A stretch of DNA of 11,754 bases from Trebonia sp. (GTDB taxonomy: Bacteria; Actinomycetota; Actinomycetes; Streptosporangiales; Streptosporangiaceae). The notes beneath the pieces are model-generated. The model saw nothing but the letters and a program-made list of their open reading frames with translations, was not told the DNA's origin and searched no databases. Below are positions 1 to 5,636 of the stretch, in pieces. The stretch spans positions 1-11,754 of the forward strand of contig JASHXJ010000125.1 of NCBI GenBank assembly GCA_030043595.1, in the 5' to 3' direction. The position numbers and the translations under genes are program-made. Every line of letters starts with the position of its first letter. Position 1 is the stretch's first letter.

Positions 1-2
1 CC

Positions 3-665
3 GTCGCGGGCACGCCCGCCGCGGCGACCGGCGCCGCCTCTCCTGGCGATCGTGCCGATCCTGGCGAGGGGTACCGGCAGCAGCCGTGGCAGCAGCAGCG
101 GCAGGGACCGGATCCGGGGTACGGGCGGTCCCCGCAGAACGGGCAGAACGGGCAGAACGGGTGGTCCGGGCAGTCCGGGTGGGACCCGCGAGCGGCCCAG
201 GACCCGTGGGCCGGGGTGGACCTGCGGGCGGACCCGCGGGCCGCCGCGGACGGCGATCCGGCCGTGGCCGCCGACCGGCGGCTGTCCGCCATGGGCGTGC
301 GGCGGGCGGTCCTCGTCGGCTCCGCGCAGATTCTGGCACTGCTGCCGGGCATCAGCCGGGACGGCATCGTCACGGTCGCGGGCATGGGCCGCGGGCTGAG
401 CCGCGAGGACGCGGTGCGATTCTCGTTCCTGCTGTCCGCGCCCGTGATCCTCGCGGCGGGCGTACTGAAGGTCAACGAGCTGTTCGGGCCCGCGGGGAAG
501 GGCATCCACGGACCGGTACTCGCCGGCAGCCTGCTGGCGGCCGCCGGCGCCTACCTGTCGGTCCGGTTCCTCACGAAGTACTTCAGCGAGTCGCGGTCGC
601 TGCGGCCGTTCGGCATCTACTGCCTCGTGGCGGGCATCGCCAGCTTCGCGTACCTGCTGAGGTAG
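3..665 (+). CDS. uppP: Undecaprenyl-diphosphatase (UppP/BacA family), 3' portion, with Q/G/N-rich insertion
   Basis: The reading frame is open from the first bases, so the 5' part lies outside the window and 220 C-terminal residues are visible. From about visible residue 97 the protein matches the C-terminal half of UppP: a membrane segment leading into LLPGISRDG (bases 339-365), then RGLSREDAVRFSFLLSAPVI and two or three further hydrophobic segments ending in FAYLLR. UppP is an integral membrane enzyme that dephosphorylates undecaprenyl diphosphate to recycle the lipid carrier for cell-wall synthesis and gives bacitracin resistance. The conserved Arg of the PG(T/V/I)SRSG motif is kept, but the following Ser is Asp; I recall this variant in actinomycete paralogues. 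Residues 1-96 are low-complexity (Q, G, N, W, P, D, with three QNG repeats) where other members have only a short loop. The catalytic Glu/Ser half is not in view. The family call is firm; the start is unknown. Confidence 0.88.
   Translation, partial: VAGTPAAATGAASPGDRADPGEGYRQQPWQQQRQGPDPGYGRSPQNGQNGQNGWSGQSGWDPRAAQDPWAGVDLRADPRAAADGDPAVAADRRLSAMGVRRAVLVGSAQILALLPGISRDGIVTVAGMGRGLSREDAVRFSFLLSAPVILAAGVLKVNELFGPAGKGIHGPVLAGSLLAAAGAYLSVRFLTKYFSESRSLRPFGIYCLVAGIASFAYLLR
135..161 (+). repeat. Three tandem copies of a 9-bp unit (CAGAACGGG)
   Basis: Three perfect copies of CAGAACGGG encode QNG-QNG-QNG inside the low-complexity insertion of the UppP gene. The unit length is a multiple of three, so copy-number changes keep the reading frame. 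The following codons (WSGQSGW) look like a decayed continuation. Confidence 0.8.
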
Positions 666-927
666 TCCCGCTCGTCTTCGCGCGGGTGCCGCACGACGTG
701 GGTAAGAGCCGCGCCGACCGGCTCCGCTCACTGGCCGACGGCTCACGGATCAGCGGGCCCGACGTGCGGGCGAGGAACTCGGCGTAGCTGTCTGGCGGCG
801 CGCCGGGCCTGGTCAGGTAGCTGTCTGGCACCACGTGCGGCACGGCCACGCGCCGCTGCGCCTCGTTCATCTCGGCCACCATCGCGGCGACCCGGCTGGC
901 CAGCCGCCGGACCCGATACGCGTTCAT
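583..927 (-). CDS. Small conserved-looking actinobacterial protein of unknown function
   Basis: This is a 114-residue protein beginning MNAYRVRRLASRVAAMVAEM. The start at 927 is fixed by GGGAGG at 934-939, six bases upstream of the ATG. The first 70 residues look like a real protein: a basic amphipathic helix (residues 4-27), then two PDSY motifs 11 residues apart (34-37 and 45-48) and a YAEFLARTSGPLIREP segment. I recall similar 70-90 residue hypothetical proteins in actinomycetes, but no function. After about residue 70 the composition changes (R, S, T, C-rich), and from residue 88 the frame lies antisense to the end of uppP, so the natural stop has probably been lost and the tail is read-through. 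It has no membrane segment. Transcription is convergent with uppP. Confidence 0.6.
   Translation of the reverse strand: MNAYRVRRLASRVAAMVAEMNEAQRRVAVPHVVPDSYLTRPGAPPDSYAEFLARTSGPLIREPSASERSRSARLLPTSCGTRAKTSGTTSAGTRSWRCPPRGSRCRTAAATATR
784..829 (-). repeat. 13-bp direct repeat (GTAGCTGTCTGGC), two copies 33 bp apart
   Basis: The repeat occupies 784-796 and 817-829. It encodes the duplicated PDSY motif of the small minus-strand protein; the 33-bp period equals 11 codons. The nucleotide identity suggests a fairly recent internal duplication, or selection on the motif. Confidence 0.6.
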
Positions 928-963
928 CTGCTGCCTCCCTGTGCGCGCGGTCGCCTGAACCGC

Positions 964-984
964 GCTTACAGCCTGGCCGTAAGC
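964..984. promoter_or_regulatory. 21-bp imperfect palindrome upstream of the small minus-strand gene
   Basis: The arms GCTTAC (964-969) and GTAAGC (979-984) are perfect inverted repeats. After one mismatched pair, two more pairs extend inwards (GC at 971-972 with GC at 976-977), leaving a 3-nt centre. The element ends 37 bp upstream of the ATG at 927, where an operator would be expected. No clear -35/-10 pair could be fixed next to it. Confidence 0.4.
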
Positions 985-1055
985 CCTGGGCCGGCACATC
1001 GGGAGAATTCCCTAAACAGCGGGCGGCGCGCGCTTAGCGCCTCAGCGCATGGTGC

Positions 1056-1436
1056 TCACCTCGCGCCCTTCGCCCTGTTGCAGGCTCCGCAGAGAAGCTG
1101 GATGTTCGCCACGGAGTTGGCGCCTCCCCTGCTCACCGGGATCACATGATCGAAGTGGAGCTTCTCGGTGGAGCCGCACCTGCGGCACCGGCCGCCATCA
1201 CGGGCCGATACCGCGATCTTGACATCCTGAGGTATCACGCGCTTGTGCCGTTCCCCGACCGGATCTGGTATCGCCGAAGGGACGCGCGCGCGCTGCACGT
1301 CCCCTTGCTGCCTTTCACTCGAAGTCGTGTACTGCTGCTGTTCTGTCAGGTTCTCCTGGAGCCTTTCGATGAAGCGTGTCACCACGATGAGCGACATGCT
1401 GATCAGGTTCAGGAGGGGGGTTTCGCTCTTGGCCAT
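1056..1436 (-). CDS. HNH endonuclease domain protein (126 aa, CxxC zinc type)
   Basis: The C-terminal half is a canonical HNH/McrA-type nuclease module. C84-R-R-C87 and C116-G-A-C119 form the structural zinc site, FDHVIPVSRGG (95-105) carries the DH catalytic motif (His97), and N111 in ANIQLLC is the central Asn. Such domains nick or cleave DNA using one divalent metal ion. Residues 8-20 are hydrophobic (LLNLISMSLIVV), followed by a Q/E-rich helical linker (21-65); this N-terminus is not recognised and could be an amphipathic or membrane-touching helix. The ATG at 1436 was chosen because AGGAGG abuts it and a second GGAGG sits 11 nt upstream (1448-1452). The frame is open to a TTG at 1559, but that stretch is AT-rich and lacks coding character. 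The C-terminus ends directly after the motif (CNRAKGAR). No phage packaging genes lie nearby, so it looks solitary. Confidence 0.85.
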   Translation of the reverse strand: MAKSETPLLNLISMSLIVVTRFIERLQENLTEQQQYTTSSERQQGDVQRARVPSAIPDPVGERHKRVIPQDVKIAVSARDGGRCRRCGSTEKLHFDHVIPVSRGGANSVANIQLLCGACNRAKGAR

Positions 1437-1675
1437 CCTCCTGCTCGCCTCCGCAGTGGTGCCTCGGAAGGGGTGGGTGGACGTCGGGGCATATATCCGG
1501 TATTTATCACGTACCCACCGCACACAGGATCGGTTCGGCGCCACCAATAAATCCAACAAATATTCACACTCCGTAAACTAAAATGACTCCTATATTCGAA
1601 ATGGCACATGCCATTGGCGTATGCCAAAAACCGCGCGTGGGTCGTCTGCGGCTTGAGTGATAGGGGTGTCACTAG
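1437..1675. other. Intergenic stretch with AT-rich island
   Basis: No convincing gene lies here. The stretch is markedly richer in A/T than its flanks from about 1490 to 1670 and holds the clustered palindromes at 1600-1627. It is the upstream region of the minus-strand HNH gene and may also carry that gene's promoter, although no -35/-10 pair with good spacing could be fixed. Confidence 0.6.
1600..1627. promoter_or_regulatory. Two overlapping palindromes made of four TGGC/GCCA half-sites
   Basis: AATGGCA-CA-TGCCATT (1600-1615) is a perfect inverted repeat with 7-bp arms and a 2-nt centre. It overlaps by two bases TTGGC-GTAT-GCCAA (1614-1627), which has 5-bp arms. The result is four half-sites of the form (A/T)TGGC or GCCA(A/T) in 28 bp, resembling a tandem operator for a dimeric repressor. 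It lies about 165 bp upstream of the HNH start codon (minus strand) and within the AT-rich island. Confidence 0.45.
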
Positions 1676-1813
1676 TTACCGATGGGCGCTGGCAGCTTCG
1701 GCCGCGAATTCGATGAGTTCGCGCCGGTCGCGCGGCCTCGCCGCGGAGTCCTGTGCCGTTAATTTATCGATCGCTGGGGGGAGTTCCGGCCATCGGCCCG
1801 CCGCCGAAAGCAC
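1676..1813 (-). CDS. Possible small overlapping ORF or frameshifted C-terminus
   Basis: In another minus-strand frame, a GTG at 1813 opens a 45-codon reading frame that overlaps the last 55 bases of the neighbouring hypothetical gene and runs past its TAA. It ends RDRRELIEFAAEAASAHR then TAA (1676-1678). The last 25 codons have the GC-ending codon use of real genes (CGC GAC CGG CGC GAA CTC ATC GAA TTC) and a charged amphipathic helix, while the first part is ordinary. It could be a translationally coupled small protein, the true C-terminus of the upstream gene after a frameshift, or chance. No homologue is recognised. Confidence 0.25.
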   Translation of the reverse strand: MLSAAGRWPELPPAIDKLTAQDSAARPRDRRELIEFAAEAASAHR

Positions 1814-2250
1814 TCTTTGGCTCCGTCGGGCCCGGTCACGTAAAACGTCCAGGGCGCGGTGTCCCGCCCCGCCGCCGCCTCGCAGACCAGGCGGAAGATG
1901 CAGGCGTCCGCCGCGCTGATCGCCGGCGGCGCGGGCCTGCGCAGCACGACCAGTGCCTGCTCGTCCTCATGAGACAGCGGAAACGCCAGGCACGCGGCGG
2001 CTCTCGTGCACACGCCGGCCACGTGCTCCCGGTCGGGCATGTCGAGCCGGTCGTCGACCGGCAGCACGGCGTGCGTCCAGATCCCCCGCCTGCCCAGGAA
2101 GATCACCCACAGGCTGCGGCTGCACGCCGCTCCGGGCGGAAACGGGAGCGCTCCCAGACGCCGCGGCGCCTCGCAGCGCGCCGCGTCTATCTGCGGCTGG
2201 GTGAGCGGGAGGCCGCCGAAGGCTTCGGCCAGACCACTGAGAGTGTCCAC
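1759..2250 (-). CDS. Conserved-looking hypothetical protein
   Basis: The product is about 163 residues from the GTG at 2250, beginning VDTLSGLAEAFGGLPLTQPQ. It has features of a compact soluble alpha/beta protein: RSLWVIFLGRRGIWTHAVLP reads as two beta strands, followed by DRLDMPDREHVAGVC, a helix, then LSHEDEQALVVLRRPAP and a C-terminal strand APWTFYVTGPDG. I recall similar sequences annotated only as hypothetical in actinomycetes, and I assign no function. The frame is open back to a GTG at 2292, but those 14 codons use AT-rich choices (ACA, TGT, TTT) and neither start has a clear ribosome-binding site; CACACT six bases before the 2250 GTG could be a -10 for a leaderless message. It is divergent from the VOC gene, 80 bp away. 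The last 20 residues (KECFRRRADGRNSPQRSIN) look unlike a natural end, and another frame continues beyond (see the small ORF). Confidence 0.6.
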   Translation of the reverse strand: MDTLSGLAEAFGGLPLTQPQIDAARCEAPRRLGALPFPPGAACSRSLWVIFLGRRGIWTHAVLPVDDRLDMPDREHVAGVCTRAAACLAFPLSHEDEQALVVLRRPAPPAISAADACIFRLVCEAAAGRDTAPWTFYVTGPDGAKECFRRRADGRNSPQRSIN

Positions 2251-2288
2251 GGTCGCAGTGTGGCACCCGGCACCGACAAAACAGGGTG

Positions 2289-3767
2289 TCACTGCCGCGG
2301 GGAGTCCGCCGCCGCTGGGACAATGGCGGCATGCTCGATCACGTGAGTATCCAGTGCGCCGACATCGGCGCCAGCGCCGCCTTCTACGACGCGGTGCTCG
2401 CGCCGCTTGGCGGCCAGCGGGTCATGGACTTCGGCCAGGCGATCGGCTACGGGGTGCCGCCGCGACCGGACTTCTGGATCGGGGCGCAGACGACGGGAGA
2501 CGGCTTTCGCGAGTCGCACATCGCCCTCACCGCGCCGAGCCGGGCCGCGGTCCGGGGGTTCTTCGACGCGGCCCGCGCCGCGGGGGCCGAGGTGCTGCAC
2601 GAGCCCCGGCTGTGGCCGGAGTATCACGCGACCTATTACGGCGCGTTCGTGCGGGATCCGGACGGGAACAACGTCGAGGCCGTCTGCCACCTGCCGGAGT
2701 AACGCCGTCAGGGAACGCACCGGGTCGGCGTTCTGCTCGGTAATCCACGCGTCGACGCGCTGCCACCAGTCGTAGAGCCAGCTGACCTGGGCCTCGCGGC
2801 CGGCCGCGCGCGGCACCTCGGCGGCCGGGACCCGCCACCATCGCGCGCGTGCCGTCTGGTCGGCCGCCAGGCTCCGCCAGAGGTCGCGGACGCTCGCCAG
2901 CCGGTCCAGGCCGGTGTGCGCGACGAAGATGACGTCCGCGGTGGGACAGGCGGCGAGTGCCGCGATGGCCCCGCCAGCGCGAGGAGGGAGCACGTTGGGC
3001 ATGGCCACGGCTCGTTCGGCCAAATTATCAAGACCCCTCCGCCGCAGCCGCTCGATCGCCCACCGCCACCGGAGCGGGGTCCAGTTGCCACCTTCGGGGA
3101 AGATGACCAGCGCGCCGCGGGCGTCGAGGCCGGCCGCCAGCCGCCTGATCTGCTCAGTGTGGTGCCGGGGCCCGGCCACGGTTCCCGGCCGGTGCCGGTG
3201 GACGAACGCGTTGGGCAGCCGGTTGGCGAGCACGTCAAGGCTCGGGTCCAGCTGCAGCGTGGCCTTCATGACGACGCGCGGGCGCCGCGCGCAGACGGTG
3301 AGCAGGTGATGCACGAGCAGCAGCGAGTCGCCGGGGCCAGCGTGTCGGCTGAGCACGATCAGGGGACGGCCGGCGGCGGCCTTCGCGTCGGGCGGGGCGG
3401 TGACCTCGACGCGCAGCCCGCAGGTGCGCTGCGCGGTGCGGTACATCAGGTCAAGGAACCAGCGCATGACGCCGTAGTGGCGGCTCTGATACGGCTCGGT
3501 GTCCAGCCGCCCGCCGAACCCGCTCGCGATCCAGAGGCAGCCGAAGACGGTCAGCGCCGCGGTCTCGCCGACGAACCAGGCGAGCGCGAAACAGAGGGCG
3601 CGCAGCGTCCGCATGCGTTTCGCGCGGCCGTGGCGGGTCCAGTGCCTGGCCAGTTTGCACGCCACGCTGAGCACGGCCAGCGGCGGCGCGAGCACGGCGA
3701 GGGCGATGGCGATCAGGACGACAAGCGGCGCGAGCACAAGACGTCGCACTCCCCTGGGCGGAAGCAT
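2289..3767 (-). CDS. PlsC-like (lysophospho)lipid acyltransferase, with C-terminal antisense extension
   Basis: Two hydrophobic segments (about residues 10-38 and 56-84) anchor the protein in the membrane. The acyltransferase motifs follow: SRHAGPGD (140-147) gives the HX4D catalytic pair His142/Asp147, and FPEGG (223-227) is the acceptor-phosphate motif. Members move acyl chains from acyl-CoA or acyl-ACP to glycerolipid or related acceptors on the cytosolic face. The ATG start is secure: AGGAGG (3773-3778) lies five bases upstream. It starts 16 bp after the patatin-like gene stops, so the two are very probably one transcript. Recognisable protein ends near residue 355 (DAWITEQNADPVRSLTALL), but no stop follows; residues 356-492 are encoded exactly opposite the VOC gene and look non-natural (R, H, P-rich). 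The original stop was probably lost, or the family end is misjudged. Confidence 0.82.
   Translation of the reverse strand: MLPPRGVRRLVLAPLVVLIAIALAVLAPPLAVLSVACKLARHWTRHGRAKRMRTLRALCFALAWFVGETAALTVFGCLWIASGFGGRLDTEPYQSRHYGVMRWFLDLMYRTAQRTCGLRVEVTAPPDAKAAAGRPLIVLSRHAGPGDSLLLVHHLLTVCARRPRVVMKATLQLDPSLDVLANRLPNAFVHRHRPGTVAGPRHHTEQIRRLAAGLDARGALVIFPEGGNWTPLRWRWAIERLRRRGLDNLAERAVAMPNVLPPRAGGAIAALAACPTADVIFVAHTGLDRLASVRDLWRSLAADQTARARWWRVPAAEVPRAAGREAQVSWLYDWWQRVDAWITEQNADPVRSLTALLRQVADGLDVVPVRIPHERAVIGRVILRPQPGLVQHLGPRGAGRVEEPPDRGPARRGEGDVRLAKAVSRRLRPDPEVRSRRHPVADRLAEVHDPLAAKRREHRVVEGGAGADVGALDTHVIEHAAIVPAAADSPRQ
2331..2702 (+). CDS. VOC (glyoxalase/bleomycin-resistance/dioxygenase fold) protein
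   Basis: The product is 123 residues, the usual size of a single VOC module with two beta-alpha-beta-beta-beta halves. MLDHVSIQCADIGASAAFYD opens the first half and SHIALTAPSRAAVRGFFDAA the second, and it ends in the family signature YYGAFVRDPDGNNVEAV. Candidate metal ligands are His4, His63 and Glu116. The family includes lyases, dioxygenases and antibiotic-binding proteins acting in the cytosol; the substrate here cannot be told. The ATG at 2331 was chosen because homology begins there. GACAAT ends six bases before it, a spacing that fits a leaderless actinobacterial promoter, and there is no good ribosome-binding site. The whole gene lies antisense to the 3' end of the acyltransferase ORF. 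Confidence 0.88.
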   Translation: MLDHVSIQCADIGASAAFYDAVLAPLGGQRVMDFGQAIGYGVPPRPDFWIGAQTTGDGFRESHIALTAPSRAAVRGFFDAARAAGAEVLHEPRLWPEYHATYYGAFVRDPDGNNVEAVCHLPE

Positions 3768-3783
3768 GAGCGCCTCCTGACAG

Positions 3784-4620
3784 TCACCGGCTCTCCGCCA
3801 CCTGGGCGAGATATTCCGCTGACGCTGCGTATGAGCGGTCGATGCTGGTACCTACCCGCTTCTTGCCGCGATAACGGAATTGCTGCATACCAGGCGGCAG
3901 CGCGTCCCCTCCGGTGGGCAGCACGAGCACCCGCACGCCGGGCGGAATCGACGACATCTCCTCGTGGAAGCGGTGCCGCCGCGCGATCTCGAACGCGACC
4001 AGGCCCACCTCCCAGGGACGCGTCGGGACGCTGAGCGGGCTCTCGATCCGTCCCGCGTGCAGGACGTACACGGTGGTGGCGCCGAGCGAGACCGCCCGGC
4101 CGACCGGGATGGAGTCGACGAGCCCGCCGTCGAAGTAGTGGCGGCCGTCGATCTCGACGGGCGGCAGCAGGCCGGGCACGGCACACGACGCCATGACGGC
4201 CGGGACGAGGCGCCCGTCGGTGAACCACTGGGCCGTCGCGTCCTCGATGCTGGCGGCGACGCACTGGAACGGCAGGCGCAGGTCGGCGAAGTCGCTGGCC
4301 GGCAGCTTGTCGGCCAGCAGCTTGCGCAGCGGCTCGATGGCGTGCAGGTGAGTGCCCGACCGCACCAGCTGGACGGCGCGTCCGAGGAGGGTCTCGCTGA
4401 AGACCACCCGCAGCGACTCGCCTCGCCACAGGTCGGTGAGGCGGTCCGCAGCTCCGTCGGGGTCGGCGGCGACGAACGCCCCGTTGACCGCGCCGATCGA
4501 GGTGCCGACGACGAGGTCGGGGCGGATCCCGGCTTCGGCGAGCGCGCGCAGCATGCCGACTTCGTGCGCGCCAAGCAGCCCGCCGCCGCCAAGCACGAAC
4601 GCAGTCGTCACGTATCGCAA
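3784..4620 (-). CDS. Patatin-like phospholipase (RssA-type lipid acyl hydrolase)
   Basis: The 278-residue protein carries the complete patatin set: a glycine-rich oxyanion loop LGGGGLLGAHEVG (10-22), the nucleophile elbow GTSIG (39-43, Ser41) and the catalytic Asp of FDGG (Asp164). Patatins use a Ser/Asp dyad to remove acyl chains from phospholipids or related esters. There is no signal peptide, so action at the inner face of the membrane is likely. The gene comes first in a two-gene unit with the PlsC-like acyltransferase 16 bp downstream, so acyl removal and re-acylation may be coupled. Start: TTG at 4620 has AAGGG six bases upstream; an alternative GTG at 4611 (VTTAFVLGGGG) matches the usual family start and has TAGCCT eight bases upstream, as in leaderless promoters. 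The opposite-strand RelA-like gene begins only 47 bp away. Confidence 0.9.
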   Translation of the reverse strand: MRYVTTAFVLGGGGLLGAHEVGMLRALAEAGIRPDLVVGTSIGAVNGAFVAADPDGAADRLTDLWRGESLRVVFSETLLGRAVQLVRSGTHLHAIEPLRKLLADKLPASDFADLRLPFQCVAASIEDATAQWFTDGRLVPAVMASCAVPGLLPPVEIDGRHYFDGGLVDSIPVGRAVSLGATTVYVLHAGRIESPLSVPTRPWEVGLVAFEIARRHRFHEEMSSIPPGVRVLVLPTGGDALPPGMQQFRYRGKKRVGTSIDRSYAASAEYLAQVAESR

Positions 4621-4643
4621 GGCTAGCCCTTGATCGTCTCCCG

Positions 4644-4656
4644 CGCCGACTCGGCG
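4644..4656. promoter_or_regulatory. 13-bp palindrome between the divergent lipase and RelA-like genes
   Basis: CGCCGA-C-TCGGCG is a perfect inverted repeat with a single central base. It sits in the middle of the 47-bp gap between the two divergent start codons, where a bound protein could affect both genes. A palindrome of this size is common in GC-rich DNA, so position is the main argument. Confidence 0.3.
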
Positions 4657-4667
4657 AGAACCGGTGC

Positions 4668-5636
4668 GTGATCAGATCCGTTGCCCAGGGTGAGGCGCTG
4701 GCTGTTTCAGGTGCTGTTTCGGGTGCTGATTTGGTGGTGACGGTGGGGATCGACCGTGCCGACGACGGCGACGCGCCGGAGTTCAGGCCGGGGCGGCGCG
4801 CCGCCATCGATGCCGGTCCGCCGCCCGACCACGGGGAGCAGGCGGCCGAGCATGCCCGCTCGCGTTCCATCGTCGACGAGACCTATGCGCTGAGGGACGC
4901 CTGGGTTCAAGCGCTCTGCGGGCTGCGCTCCGCCTGGGAAGATCATGAAGAGCGATATCCCGAACGGACCCGGCCGGCTCCCCGCACCCAACCCGACGGC
5001 GGCTGGGTGGCCGACGAGAGACGCTGGCTCACCCCTGAGCAGAACGCCGAAGCCACTAAGGCGTGCGCGGATATTCGGGAGGAGTGCGCAGACGTCATCC
5101 TGCCTGCCATGCGGCGGGTCGAGGCGGCCGATCCGGAACGGCGCCTCGCGGGGCTGGAGAACATGCTCAAGGGCGAGGACCGGCTGAAAGAGAAGATCGC
5201 GGATGCCCTTCGGGCGCGGCCAGAGCTGACGGTCACGCAAGCGCTGGCCATCGTGCCAGACCCTGTGCGATTCACCTTCACGTACAGCGCTGAACGCTAC
5301 GCTGATGGTGTTCGTGCCAATGTCAGCGAACTCAAGGCTGAAGGGTTCGAGCTGATCAAGCTGAAGAACCTATGGAACAGCAACCAGTACAAGGGAATCA
5401 ACAGCCAATGGCGCAGGCCTGAGACGGGAGAGCGCTTCGAGGTGCAGTTCCATACGCCAGAAAGCCTAGAGGCCAAGGCACTCACCCATAAGGCCTATGA
5501 GCGCATCCGCAGCTTGCAGGCTACGCCTACGGAGCAGCGAGAGCTTGAGACTTTTCAGCTTCGGGTAAGCGCCCTGCTCGTTACGCCCCCTGGCGCGAGA
5601 GATGTCGAGGATTTCCCGGAGAAAAACGATGGCTGA
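4668..5636 (+). CDS. RelA/SpoT-synthetase-like domain protein, candidate toxin
   Basis: Residues 1-60 are a variable, disordered-looking leader, 67-165 a helical region, and 170-285 resembles the RelA/SpoT (p)ppGpp-synthetase fold. Motifs in order are DRLKEKI (171-177, like the RxKxxxSI substrate loop), DPVRFTFTY (198-206, like the D-x-x-[GI]-R-x-T metal-binding strand), YKGINSQW (241-248, the tyrosine that stacks on the acceptor in RelA) and GERFEVQFHT (254-263, like EVQIRT with its catalytic Glu, here Glu258), then LTHKAYERIR. Known relatives make (p)ppGpp or ppApp, or pyrophosphorylate tRNA as toxins. I recall this subtype at the C-termini of actinomycete polymorphic toxins. There is no HD hydrolase domain. 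The stop overlaps the next gene by 8 nt, suggesting coupled production of a protective partner. The GTG start at 4668 is uncertain: only a weak GAGA precedes it. No signal peptide is seen, so either it acts inside the cell or the secretion domain is lost. Confidence 0.68.
   Translation: MIRSVAQGEALAVSGAVSGADLVVTVGIDRADDGDAPEFRPGRRAAIDAGPPPDHGEQAAEHARSRSIVDETYALRDAWVQALCGLRSAWEDHEERYPERTRPAPRTQPDGGWVADERRWLTPEQNAEATKACADIREECADVILPAMRRVEAADPERRLAGLENMLKGEDRLKEKIADALRARPELTVTQALAIVPDPVRFTFTYSAERYADGVRANVSELKAEGFELIKLKNLWNSNQYKGINSQWRRPETGERFEVQFHTPESLEAKALTHKAYERIRSLQATPTEQRELETFQLRVSALLVTPPGARDVEDFPEKNDG
4701..4736 (+). repeat. Three imperfect 12-bp tandem repeats in the 5' end of the RelA-like gene
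   Basis: The units GCTGTTTCAGGT, GCTGTTTCGGGT and GCTGATTTGGTG follow each other without a gap and encode AVSG-AVSG-ADLV. They are T-rich against the GC-rich background, which raises doubt that this 5' stretch is truly coding. Translation could instead begin at the GTG codons just downstream (4734, 4737 or 4743). Confidence 0.55.

Noticed and set aside
706..724. Hairpin GAGCCG / CGGCTC after uppP as a terminator
   Set aside because: A 6-bp stem without a T-run inside a coding region of the small minus-strand gene; such stems are common by chance at this GC content.
1000..1011. Small dyad GGGA-GAAT-TCCC as an operator
   Set aside because: Only 4-bp arms; not distinguishable from chance.
1437..1559. 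N-terminal extension of the HNH protein to a TTG at 1559
   Set aside because: The added 41 codons are AT-rich with no coding bias, and strong ribosome-binding sites support the ATG at 1436.
2916..4034. Long plus-strand frame opposite the acyltransferase and patatin genes
   Set aside because: Low-complexity R/G/E/P composition, crosses two real genes and their junction, and shows no motif.
3713..4870. Long minus-strand frame overlapping the patatin gene and the start of the RelA-like gene
   Set aside because: Arg-rich shadow in another frame; the catalytic patatin motifs are in the frame of 3784-4620.
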